A stretch of 64,000 bases of DNA, from contig CASDSM010000029.1 of assembly GCA_949283375.1 (NCBI GenBank), positions 62,001-126,000 on the forward strand. The letters are read 5' to 3'. Below are positions 26,410-34,164 of this stretch, piece by piece (positions within the stretch are counted from its first letter, which is position 1; every line of letters starts with the position of its first letter). Both the position numbers and the translations under genes were made by a program. The notes beneath the pieces were generated by a model. That model ran no database searches. It saw only the letters and a list, made by a program, of their open reading frames with translations, and was not told where the DNA came from. The DNA is from an uncultured Eubacteriales bacterium (GTDB lineage Bacteria; Bacillota; Clostridia; Oscillospirales; Oscillospiraceae).

Positions 26410-27573
26410 CTACCGTTTCGCCTCCGGCTGCCCGGTCAGAGCGGACGTCCGGCCCCGGGCGAGGAGGACGCCGCTGGTGAGGGCGGTGAGCGGGGCGACG
26501 GTACACAGGCCGAAGCTCCCCACCACCGTGTGTAAAATCTCCGAGGAGACGTATTTCAGGTTGAACACCGTCTCCAGCGGGCTGCCCTGGGCCATGAAGA
26601 CCATCAGCAGGGCGATAAAGCCGCCGGAGTAGGCCAGCAGGAGGGTGGTGGTCTGGGTGCCGAGGGCGGCCCGGCCCACCGTCATGCCGGAGCGGACCGC
26701 CTCCTGCCAGGGGATGCCCGGCTTTTTCTCCACCACCTCGTGGACGGCGGAGGTGATGTCCACCGAGAGGTCCATCACCGCCCCAGAGGCCCCGATGAAG
26801 ATGGAGGCCGTGAAGATCTGCGTGAGGTCCAGATGCTGATATCCGGCGTAGAGCAGGCTCTCGGAATAGCTCATCACCGCCCCGTGGATGCGAAAGGCGT
26901 TGGTGAAGAGGATGCCGGTGACGCAGGTGACGGCGACGCCGAGGGCGCATCCGGAGATGGCGGCGAGGGCCCGGCGGTCAAAGCCATAGACCATGGTCAC
27001 CACCGCCACCGTGATGAGCAGCACCACCCCCAGTCCAACCCAGACCGGATTCCACCCCTTCAGGAAGCAGGGGACCAGCACCTTCCAGATGGTGAGGATG
27101 GCGAGCACAAAGGAGAGCAGGGCGCGCAAACCGGTCTCGCGGGCGAAGAGGAGGAGCAGGGCGCAGAACAGCCCCGCGAGCAGCAGCTCTCCGGGGACGC
27201 GGTAATGGTCGATCATGCTGACGGAGAGGATCTCCTCCCCGTCGTAGTTAATGCGCACCAGAGCGGTGTCCCCTGGCTGGAAGAGCTTGTCCTGCTCGAG
27301 GGAGCCGTTGAGCAGGTTGACGCCGCCGGCGGTCCGCCCGGCGAAACGGCCGGACGCGATCTCCAACTCGCAGCGCTGCTCCCCGCTGCGGACGAGGCCG
27401 GTGTCGATGATGGACGAGTTGTCGCAGGAGAGGACGCGGGCGGGCTGGATGTCCGACTCCTGATAGACCAGGGCGTCCTCAAAGCCGGTGGGGAGCCAGA
27501 GCAGCAGCCCGATCAGAATCAGGCAGAGCAATACCGGCAGGTGGTAGCCCCAGCGTTTTTGCAGCTGTTTCAT
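26410..27573 (-). CDS. YibE/F-family integral membrane protein
   Basis: 387 aa. An N-terminal membrane helix (about 13-28) precedes an extracytoplasmic beta-rich domain (about 35-125), then about seven membrane segments. FIGASGAVMDLSVDITSAV and AALGTQTTTLLLAYSGGFI are the YibE/F signatures. The family function is unknown, with transport suspected. It is transcribed toward the repeat-rich gap and follows the alkaline phosphatase gene by 85 bases; no terminator or promoter is clear between them, so a shared transcript is possible. Confidence 0.87.
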   Translation of the reverse strand: MKQLQKRWGYHLPVLLCLILIGLLLWLPTGFEDALVYQESDIQPARVLSCDNSSIIDTGLVRSGEQRCELEIASGRFAGRTAGGVNLLNGSLEQDKLFQPGDTALVRINYDGEEILSVSMIDHYRVPGELLLAGLFCALLLLFARETGLRALLSFVLAILTIWKVLVPCFLKGWNPVWVGLGVVLLITVAVVTMVYGFDRRALAAISGCALGVAVTCVTGILFTNAFRIHGAVMSYSESLLYAGYQHLDLTQIFTASIFIGASGAVMDLSVDITSAVHEVVEKKPGIPWQEAVRSGMTVGRAALGTQTTTLLLAYSGGFIALLMVFMAQGSPLETVFNLKYVSSEILHTVVGSFGLCTVAPLTALTSGVLLARGRTSALTGQPEAKR

Positions 27574-27658
27574 CGGTTTGTATCCTCCAAAGGGGAGCCG
27601 CCGCGCCGGAAATGGCGCGGCGGCTTGGCGTTTTGGTACGTTTCAGAGATCAGCTGGA

Positions 27659-29281
27659 TCACTGCACCCCGGTGAGGGCGGCCAGCTTGTGATAGATCTC
27701 GGTGTTGTCGTAGTAGCCCTTGAAGTCGGAGGCGCCCACGCCGTCGGCGAAGACGGCCACCGGCAGGCCGGTGTGGCTGTAGGAGGTGAAGTCCACGCCC
27801 GACTTGTTGTTCAGGATGTGGGTGACGGTGACGGAGAAGGGGTTGTAGCCGCCATAGAGGTTGTACTGCTCCTGGGTGTATGCCCCGGCGTCGTAGTCCG
27901 ACATCGCCAGCTCATAGGCGGTGCGCAGCCGCTCGGTCTCATACTCGGTGAGCACCAGCAGGTCGTCCTCCCCGCCGGAGAGCTTCAGGCCGAAGAGGGC
28001 CTCCACGTCCGCCATGGCCTCCTCGAAGGAGGTCCCGTTCTCCCTGTAGGCGCTCACATACTTCTCGTCAAACTGGGCGTAAGAGATGGTCTGATGCTCC
28101 AGCATGGAGAGGTAGGTGTCGTAGTCCGTGCCCGCAAAGCCGATCGTCAGGCCGCCGGTCTCGTGGTCGCCGGTGACGAGGATGAGGGTCTCCTCCGGGT
28201 GTTCGGCGGCAAAGTCGATGGCCACCTGCACGGCGTCCGCAAGGGCGAGGGTGTCCTGAATGGTGGAGCCGGCATCGTTGGCGTGGCAGGCCCAGTCGAT
28301 CTTGCCGCCCTCGCACATCATGAAGAAGCCGGTGTCGTTGTCCAGCACCTCGATGCCCTTGGAGACGTAGTCGGCGAGGGACCAGGTGTCCTCTGCCCGG
28401 TCCAGCTCATAGTCCAGGGCGTCGGAGTCGGCGAGCTGCTCGCCGGTGATGAGGACCTTCTCCGTCCCGGCGGAGATGGCCTCCGCCTCCGCCTGGGTGT
28501 TCACCACGGTGTAGCCCGCCCCGGCGGCCAGGGTGTAGAGGTCGGTCTGGTCCTCCTCGCGGCCGGTGGGGGAGAGGAGGCCGCCGCCGGCGAAGTACTC
28601 GAAGCCGGAGTCCACCAGCTCCAGGCCGATCTCATAGTAGCTGCTGCGGCTGGCCTGATGGGCGTAGAAGGCGGCGGGGGTGGCGTGGTTCAGGTTCACT
28701 GAGGTGATGACGCCGATCTTCCAGCCCATCTGCTCATGCAGCTTCTCCGCGATGGTCTCGTAGGAGACGGTGCCCGTCTCGTCCACGTTGATGGAGCCGG
28801 AGTAGGTCTTGTAGCCGGTGGCGATGGAGGTGGCGGTGGAGGCGGAGTCGGGGGCAAAGCTGTTGCTGTCGTAGGTGACGGCGGAGCCGGCGGCCTCAAA
28901 GCCCATGAAGTTCAGCGCCACCGGCCCGTCGAGCACCGCCCCCTGGTTGTCGTCCAGGCTGGGCTCGGCGAGCAGGTAGTCCTCATCCTCCAGCGCGCCG
29001 AGGTAGTCCGCCGCCGCCTGGAACTGGGGATAGCTCATGCCGTCGCCGATGAACAGGAAGACATACTTCGGGCCGGCGGCAGAGGTCTCCGCCCCGGACG
29101 TGTCCCCGTTGGAGAGCGGCGTTTCGGCGGCGGTGTCCTCCGCGGCGGCGTCGGACTGCGTGGCGTCAGGGGGCTGCTGGCCGGCGGTGTCCTCCCCGCT
29201 GACGGACGAGGGCGCGCCGCAGGCGGTGAGGCCGGCGAGCAGCATCAGCGCCGTGAGCAGGGATGCGATCAGTCTTTTCAT
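27659..29281 (-). CDS. phoA: Alkaline phosphatase lipoprotein
   Basis: 540 aa. A type II signal peptide with lipobox LLAGLTAC anchors it outside. A Thr/Ala/Asp-rich linker precedes the phosphatase domain. Metal and nucleophile motifs: FLFIGDGMSYPQ, PDSASTATSIATGYKT (Ser nucleophile in DSAST), MMCEGGKIDWACHANDA, VTGDHETGGLT and the late SHTGLPVAVFA His. It releases phosphate from phosphomonoesters at the cell surface. The ATG at 29281 follows AGGAGA. An array of phased CTTAC-like repeats upstream implies phosphate control. The gene symbol is by family only. Confidence 0.9.
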   Translation of the reverse strand: MKRLIASLLTALMLLAGLTACGAPSSVSGEDTAGQQPPDATQSDAAAEDTAAETPLSNGDTSGAETSAAGPKYVFLFIGDGMSYPQFQAAADYLGALEDEDYLLAEPSLDDNQGAVLDGPVALNFMGFEAAGSAVTYDSNSFAPDSASTATSIATGYKTYSGSINVDETGTVSYETIAEKLHEQMGWKIGVITSVNLNHATPAAFYAHQASRSSYYEIGLELVDSGFEYFAGGGLLSPTGREEDQTDLYTLAAGAGYTVVNTQAEAEAISAGTEKVLITGEQLADSDALDYELDRAEDTWSLADYVSKGIEVLDNDTGFFMMCEGGKIDWACHANDAGSTIQDTLALADAVQVAIDFAAEHPEETLILVTGDHETGGLTIGFAGTDYDTYLSMLEHQTISYAQFDEKYVSAYRENGTSFEEAMADVEALFGLKLSGGEDDLLVLTEYETERLRTAYELAMSDYDAGAYTQEQYNLYGGYNPFSVTVTHILNNKSGVDFTSYSHTGLPVAVFADGVGASDFKGYYDNTEIYHKLAALTGVQ

Positions 29282-29356
29282 ACCTTGAATCTCCTCATTT
29301 GCGTTATTTTCTGCACTGGGCAGGAGGAAAGAGGCGGAGCCCCTTCCTCGAACAGC

Positions 29357-29461
29357 ATCATACCAGTCCGCAGGAAAAGCCGCTACCATGGCGCGGTAAG
29401 GAGTTTGTAAGAACCCCTCAAACACCGTAAAGCAGGGTAAGATAGGAGGAGAAAGGGTAAA
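29357..29461 (-). promoter_or_regulatory. Candidate Pho-box array and promoter of the phosphatase
   Basis: On the minus strand TTTACC, CTTACC, TTTACG, CTTACA and CTTACC occur at 29456-29461, 29436-29441, 29426-29431, 29406-29411 and 29395-29400. The offsets are 20, 10, 20 and 11 bp, so all lie on one DNA face. A TATGAT -10 follows at 29357-29362 with a poor -35, as in activator-dependent promoters. This fits PhoP/PhoB binding; the regulator is inferred. Confidence 0.55.
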
Positions 29462-29519
29462 ATGTCGCCCGCCGCAGGAGCTCCTCCCCGCGGCGGGCGA
29501 CATGGTATTATGAGATGGT

Positions 29520-30629
29520 TTACGCCCCGTCCGGTGTCTCGTCCGGGCAGGCCGGGTAGCGCTCGGTGTCCCAGGTGTAGCGCTGGGCGATCTGGCTGTC
29601 GGTGGACAGGAAATCCTCCTGCCCCTGCGCCGCCGTCACGTCCACATGCCGCCAGAGCTCCGGCTCCACCTCCACCAGATTCCACCAGTGGGGCGAGCCG
29701 TCCACGGTGCCCTGGACGAGCTGGCAGTTCAGCCCCGCCTGCTGGCAGAGGAGCTGATAGGCTAGGGCCAGCCCCTCGCTGTTTGCCGCGCCCTCCGACA
29801 GGGCGGCGTAGACGCTGGGAGAGCCCTCCGGGTCATAGGCGGCCTGCTCCCCCAGCCGGGAGTAGAGCAGCCAGTAGCCCACTTCGCCCTGCGCGGGGGC
29901 GGGGCCCGCCAGAGTCGCGGCGGCCTGGGCGGTGGCCTCCGTCTGCTGCTGGAGCGCCGCCTGGGAGAGGGAATAGGTGAATTGCAGCTCCACGATCCGG
30001 GCGGTCCCGCTCTGTGCGTCCTCCGGATAGACGGTCACCGCCATGTCCGGCAGGCCGAGGGCATGGGCGGGGTCGTCGTAGTAGGCCTCCTGCAGGAGGG
30101 CGTAGAGCTGATCCCGCTGGGCGTAATAGGCGCTCGTCTGGAGGACCAGCTTGCGCTGGTAGCCTGACAGCGCCTCGCTGAGCGCCTCGCGGATGGCGAC
30201 GGTGCCGGTGGTCTGGCGGATGGCGGACGCCTCGCTGGCTGAGCGCCGGTAGCGGAAGGTGAAGGTACACTCATAGTAGGAGACGATCCGGCTGGAGGTC
30301 CACTGGATCTCTTGCAGGACAAAGGAGCCGAGCGGGTCCTGCTCGCGCACCTCGGCGCAGGCCTCCTGTACATCCTGCTCCACATCGCCGGAGTACTGGT
30401 AGAGGTGGACCGTCCCCTCCAGCGCGTGGAGGGAGACGAAATACTGCACGCTGTTGACCAGATCGGAGTATGTCTCCACCCGCAGCACGGAGGAGTCCTC
30501 GGTGTCCATCTGCTGGGAGGTGTGCCGTGTGACGGAGGAGAAATCGCGGTCGAGCAGGCTGCCGCAGCCGCTGAGCAGCAGGACGGCGGCCAGCAGCAGG
30601 GACAGGCGTCCGGGCGCGGCGCGCTTCAC
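29520..30629 (-). CDS. Lipoprotein with degenerate transglutaminase-like domain
   Basis: 369 aa. The lipobox LLLSGC directs it to the outer face of the membrane. The C-terminal part has the transglutaminase-core pattern NSEGLALAYQLLCQQAGL, PHWWNLVEV (His) and LWRHVDVT (Asp). At the position of the catalytic Cys (C-x-G) there is Ser, so protease activity is doubtful. The N-terminal 250 residues are not recognised. GTG start after GGAAGGAGG. It begins 21 bases after the parC stop and is probably read through from parC. Confidence 0.7.
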   Translation of the reverse strand: MKRAAPGRLSLLLAAVLLLSGCGSLLDRDFSSVTRHTSQQMDTEDSSVLRVETYSDLVNSVQYFVSLHALEGTVHLYQYSGDVEQDVQEACAEVREQDPLGSFVLQEIQWTSSRIVSYYECTFTFRYRRSASEASAIRQTTGTVAIREALSEALSGYQRKLVLQTSAYYAQRDQLYALLQEAYYDDPAHALGLPDMAVTVYPEDAQSGTARIVELQFTYSLSQAALQQQTEATAQAAATLAGPAPAQGEVGYWLLYSRLGEQAAYDPEGSPSVYAALSEGAANSEGLALAYQLLCQQAGLNCQLVQGTVDGSPHWWNLVEVEPELWRHVDVTAAQGQEDFLSTDSQIAQRYTWDTERYPACPDETPDGA

Positions 30630-30650
30630 AGGCGGGACCTCCTTCCTGAA

Positions 30651-32888
30651 TTATCCGAGGGCGATCTGCTCTTCCCCCCGGTCCTCCGGGCGCAGCAGCG
30701 CCCCGGCGACCGGCAGGGACTTGGCCCGGTAGCGGGCGCGGTTGACGATGGGACTCTCTTCCAGCGATAGCACCTGCGCGAGGCGGTACTTCGGCTTGAG
30801 GGTCATCACGGCGACGCCCTGGGTGGTGCGCGTGCTCTTCTCCAGCAGGGCGGAGGTGTGGAAGGTGAGGCAGCGCCCCTCGGTGGAGATCACCGCCAGC
30901 TCCCGGTCCTCCCGCAGGAGGAAGGCCGCGCGCAGCGGGCTCTGCGCGGCGTAGGCGCCGGTGAGCTTCTTTCGCCGGGTGACCGTCTGATACTTCGCGA
31001 GGGAGATGCGGGCGGCCTTGCCGTTTTCAAAGAAGAAGAGGAGGCTGCCGGAGTAGTCCCCCGGGAGGCAGGCCCAGAGCACGCTCTCCCCCTCCTCCAT
31101 GCCGAGCGCGCTGGGCAGGAAGCTCCCGAGCACGCTCGCCTTGGTGTCGGCAAAGTCGGACAGGCGGGCCTTGTAGCACTGCTGCCGGTCGGTAAAGACC
31201 ATGAGCTCGGCCCGGTTCGTGCTCTCCCACTGGAGGAAGGGGCCGTCCCCCTCCTTGTACTTCTGCTCGCCCGACATGCGCAGGGACTGGGGGGTGATCT
31301 TCTTGAAGTAGCCCTCGCGGGAGAGGAAGGCGGTCACCGGGTAGTCCGGGGCCTCCTCCTCGGGGGCCTCCGCCTCCTCCTCAAACTCGTAGAGGATCTC
31401 GGTGCGGCGGGGCTGGGCATACTTCTTTTTCACCGCCTGCAGCTCCTGGGAGATGATGCGCCTGCGGCGGGCGGGCCGCTCCACCACGTCGCGCAGGTCC
31501 TCGATCTCGCGGGCGAGCTCGTCCACCTCGTGGGTGCGGCGGAGGATATACTCTTTGTTGATGTTGCGCAGGCGAATTTCGGCGACAAACTCCGCCTGGA
31601 CCTGGTCGATGCCAAAGCCGATCATCAGGTTGGGCACCACCTCGGCGTCCGACTCCGTCTCGCGGATGATGCGGATGGCCTTGTCGATGTCCAGCAGGAT
31701 GCGCGCCAGACCCTGGAGGAGGTGGAGCTTCTCCTGCTTCTTTTTCATGTCGTGGAAGGCGCGGCGGCGGACGCAGTCCATCCGCCAGGCGGTCCACTCC
31801 TCCAGAATCTCCCCCACCCCCATCACGCGCGGGATGCCGGCGATCAGGATGTTGAAGTTGCAGGAGGCGGAGTCCTGGAGCGGCGTGGTGCGGAAGAGCT
31901 TCTGCATCAGCTTGTCCGGGTCGGTCCCGCGCTTGAGGTCGATGGCCAGCTTCAGGCCGGTGAGGTCGGTCTCGTCGCGCATGTCGGCGATCTCGCGGAT
32001 CTTGCCCGCCTTGATCTGCTCGGCCACCCGGTCCATGATCGCCTCCACCGTGGTGGTGTAGGGGATCTCATAGACCTCAATGATGTTCTCGCTCTTCAGA
32101 TAGCGCCAACGGGCGCGCACCTTAAACGAGCCGCGCCCCGTCTCATAGATCTGCCGCAGCTCGCCTTCGCGGTAGAGGAGCTGTCCCCCGGTGGGGAAGT
32201 CCGGGGCCTTCAGGATGGCGAGCAGGTCCGCCTTGGGGTCCTTCATGCGCGCGATCGCCGCGTCGCACACCTCGGCGAGGTTGAAGCCGCAGAGGTTGGA
32301 GGCCATGCCCACCGCGATGCCCTGATTGGCCGAGACGAGCACATTGGGGAAGGTGGTGGGCAGCAGGGTGGGCTCTTTGAGCTTACCGTCGTAGTTGTCC
32401 ACAAAGTCCACCGTGTCCTTGTCGATGTCCTGGAAGAACTCGGCGCAGATGGGGTCGAGGCGGACCTCGGTGTAGCGGCTGGCGGCAAAGGCCATGTCGC
32501 GGGAGTAGACCTTGCCGAAGTTGCCCTTGGAGTCCACCGGCGGGTGCAGCAGGGCCCCATAGCCGCGCGAGAGGCGGACCATCGTCTCGTAGATCGCCGC
32601 GTCGCCGTGGGGATTGAGCTTCATCGTCGCGCCCACCACGTTGGCCGACTTGGTCCGCGCCCCGCCGAGCAGGCGCATCTGATACATGGTGTAGAGCAGC
32701 TTGCGGTGGCTGGGCTTGAAGCCGTCGATCTCCGGGATGGCGCGCGAGACGATGACGCTCATCGCGTAGGGCATGTAGTTGATCTCCAGCGTCTCGGTGA
32801 TGGGCTGCTCGAGCACCTCCGGCCGCAGGCCCATGACGTTGGGGTTGTTCTTCTTTTCGCTCTCTCTGGGGGCTTTTTTTCGTGCCAT
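30651..32888 (-). CDS. parC: Topoisomerase IV (type IIA) subunit A
   Basis: 745 aa DNA breakage-reunion subunit. The N-terminal winged-helix domain has the catalytic Tyr139 in AFAASRYTEVR and the preceding HRKLLYTMYQM. Then come the tower and coiled-coil region (about 375-480) and a C-terminal beta-pinwheel (about 500-735). With ParE it relaxes and decatenates DNA. It is shorter than GyrA and lacks the GyrA-box-rich tail, so ParC is favoured; the pair belongs to the divergent second type IIA set of Clostridia. parE is encoded 1.3 kb away rather than adjacent. Confidence 0.88.
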   Translation of the reverse strand: MARKKAPRESEKKNNPNVMGLRPEVLEQPITETLEINYMPYAMSVIVSRAIPEIDGFKPSHRKLLYTMYQMRLLGGARTKSANVVGATMKLNPHGDAAIYETMVRLSRGYGALLHPPVDSKGNFGKVYSRDMAFAASRYTEVRLDPICAEFFQDIDKDTVDFVDNYDGKLKEPTLLPTTFPNVLVSANQGIAVGMASNLCGFNLAEVCDAAIARMKDPKADLLAILKAPDFPTGGQLLYREGELRQIYETGRGSFKVRARWRYLKSENIIEVYEIPYTTTVEAIMDRVAEQIKAGKIREIADMRDETDLTGLKLAIDLKRGTDPDKLMQKLFRTTPLQDSASCNFNILIAGIPRVMGVGEILEEWTAWRMDCVRRRAFHDMKKKQEKLHLLQGLARILLDIDKAIRIIRETESDAEVVPNLMIGFGIDQVQAEFVAEIRLRNINKEYILRRTHEVDELAREIEDLRDVVERPARRRRIISQELQAVKKKYAQPRRTEILYEFEEEAEAPEEEAPDYPVTAFLSREGYFKKITPQSLRMSGEQKYKEGDGPFLQWESTNRAELMVFTDRQQCYKARLSDFADTKASVLGSFLPSALGMEEGESVLWACLPGDYSGSLLFFFENGKAARISLAKYQTVTRRKKLTGAYAAQSPLRAAFLLREDRELAVISTEGRCLTFHTSALLEKSTRTTQGVAVMTLKPKYRLAQVLSLEESPIVNRARYRAKSLPVAGALLRPEDRGEEQIALG

Positions 32889-32906
32889 GTAATTCCTTCC
32901 CTGTTG

Positions 32907-33269
32907 TCAGTCCCGGAGCAGCACGGTGTCAAACCACCGCTCCTGAAACGATACCTGTGATAAGATCTCCCTGTCGGAGGGGAGGGGGACGTCCGGCGGC
33001 AGGACCACCCATTTGTCCTCCACGTCGTCCCGCCGGTGGAGGATGGCAATGACGGTACCGGTCCCCCGCGCGGCCGGCCCGGGGAGGCCGAGGAGATAGG
33101 CGTCCTGTGCCTCGCCGTCCCCGGCCAGCGTGCCGGGGATATAGCCGTAATTCACCGGATAGATCAGCTCCGGGTGCTCCGGGTGGGCGCTGCCGAGCGG
33201 GCGGTCGACGATCACCGTGACCGTCCGGCCGAGGGCGGAGCGGTCAGGGCGGGGCGGTGTGCGGGGCAT
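32907..33269 (-). CDS. Inorganic pyrophosphatase family protein, short form
   Basis: 120 aa. YPVNYGYIPGTLAGDGEAQDAY is split here as the metal/PPi-binding motifs YPVNYGYIPG and DGEAQDAY, both from family I soluble pyrophosphatases. The protein is only two thirds of the classical length, as seen in short Clostridia homologs. It may hydrolyse pyrophosphate or a nucleotide by-product. The ATG follows GGAGG. Its own promoter (33305-33333) probably drives it with parC, 18 bases downstream. Confidence 0.78.
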   Translation of the reverse strand: MPRTPPRPDRSALGRTVTVIVDRPLGSAHPEHPELIYPVNYGYIPGTLAGDGEAQDAYLLGLPGPAARGTGTVIAILHRRDDVEDKWVVLPPDVPLPSDREILSQVSFQERWFDTVLLRD

Positions 33270-33630
33270 GGGCGCGCCTCCTCCCTGCGTCCTGTGATTG
33301 GTGGTAGTATATCACACACCGCGAAAGGTTGCAAGAAAGCGCATCCGGGCCGTCCATGAGGGATGGACGGCCCGGAGAAGGCCACTGGCTGGGAGAGGAG
33401 AGCGCCGGTGCATTGCCGCACCGCCTGAAGTGCCGGTAGCAGTACCGGCGAAGCGCAGCGATGTGCTCCATCCGCTGTCTGCCCGCGGCGGGGGCTTCTG
33501 CGGAGACGAGCACTGACGGCGCATCGCCGGGCGGTGCGCCGCAGCGCTCCCCCCATGCCCCGGCGAGGAGCAGGCCGCTCCCCGCCAGCAGGAGCAGAAG
33601 AGCCAAAAGCCGGCCCATTTGCCTGTGCAT
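33244..33630 (-). CDS. Possible small secreted protein (weak)
   Basis: 128-codon frame starting MHRQMGRLLALLLLLAGSG, a good signal peptide, followed by a Cys/Arg-rich mature part. In its favour are a well-formed promoter (33677-33705) with an operator just downstream. Against it, the frame runs through a 13-bp hairpin (33344-33374), across the pyrophosphatase promoter and into that gene's start. No clear Shine-Dalgarno sequence is present. It may be a shorter or decayed gene. Function unknown. Confidence 0.3.
   Translation of the reverse strand: MHRQMGRLLALLLLLAGSGLLLAGAWGERCGAPPGDAPSVLVSAEAPAAGRQRMEHIAALRRYCYRHFRRCGNAPALSSPSQWPSPGRPSLMDGPDALSCNLSRCVIYYHQSQDAGRRRAHAPHTAPP
33305..33333 (-). 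promoter_or_regulatory. Promoter of the pyrophosphatase-parC unit
   Basis: On the minus strand TTGCAA (33328-33333), 17 bp spacer, TATACT (33305-33310). Confidence 0.7.
33344..33374 (-). other. Perfect 13-bp hairpin upstream of the pyrophosphatase promoter
   Basis: CCGGGCCGTCCAT / ATGGACGGCCCGG with a 5-base loop. No T tract on either side; it may end or stabilise the leftward transcript starting near 33670. Confidence 0.5.
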
Positions 33631-33651
33631 AGCGCCACCACCACTCTGTTT

Positions 33652-33705
33652 AGTACCTGTAGGTACTGACAAAGATAGTATAACTGGAAAGTATGCTATT
33701 GCCAA
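33652..33705. promoter_or_regulatory. Operator and promoter between XRE regulator and small ORF
   Basis: Minus-strand promoter TTGGCA (33700-33705), 17 bp, TATACT (33677-33682). Just downstream is the perfect palindrome AGTACCT-GT-AGGTACT (33652-33667), and CTATT-GCC-AATAG overlaps the -35. Likely targets of the adjacent XRE protein; inferred. Confidence 0.55.
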
Positions 33706-33740
33706 TAGTATCAAAAAGTACTAGACGGAGTTGAGACGAT

Positions 33741-33962
33741 ATGTATCTCTATTTTCGACGCCTTCGTGAGCTGCGGGAGGACGCCGGCCTGTCTCAACGG
33801 GAGGTGTCCTCCCTGCTGGGAATCGCGCAGACGGTCTACTCCAGATATGAGCGGGGTTTTCAGACCATTCCGCTCGAGCACCTGATCACCCTGGCGGATC
33901 ACTATCAGGTGTCCACCGACTATATTCTCGAGCGGACCAACCGCCCGGAGCTCAACAGATAA
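33741..33962 (+). CDS. Small XRE-family transcriptional regulator
   Basis: 73 aa, a single HTH_3 domain. LRELREDAGLSQREVSSLLG and IAQTVYSRYERGFQTIP form the helix-turn-helix, and LITLADHYQVSTDYILERT completes the fold. There is no sensor domain. It is divergent from a weak secreted-protein ORF, with palindromes between them, so it probably represses that promoter. The ATG is preceded by CGGAG. Confidence 0.88.
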   Translation: MYLYFRRLRELREDAGLSQREVSSLLGIAQTVYSRYERGFQTIPLEHLITLADHYQVSTDYILERTNRPELNR

Positions 33963-33989
33963 CCGCGCTGGAACAAGTCCGGCGCGGTT
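33961..33989 (+). terminator. Possible terminator of the XRE gene
   Basis: AACCGCGC / GCGCGGTT 8-bp stem directly after the stop codon; the tail GCTGTT is T-poor, so it is weak. Confidence 0.45.
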
Positions 33990-33993
33990 GCTG

Positions 33994-34134
33994 TTATCCC
34001 AAGAGGTGGGCAAACACGGCGGCCACCGCCGCCACCGCGCCGCCTCCGAGCAGGAAGAGGAGGAGGTAGAGCAGGGCGGCCAGGCGCAGCACGGTCAGAA
34101 TGGTGTGACCCGGCTCTTCGCATTTCTTTTTCAT
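33994..34134 (-). CDS. Small 46-residue membrane protein
   Basis: 46 aa: MKKKCEEPGHTILTVLRLAA followed by a Leu-rich helix and an Ala/Gly/Val-rich segment ending FAHLLG, one or two membrane spans. GGAGGCG lies 8 bases before the ATG. It starts 31 bases after the parE stop in the same direction, so it is probably the second gene of that unit. Function unknown. Confidence 0.6.
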   Translation of the reverse strand: MKKKCEEPGHTILTVLRLAALLYLLLFLLGGGAVAAVAAVFAHLLG

Positions 34135-34164
34135 GTCGTCGCGCCTCCATCCGCGCCGGACGGC

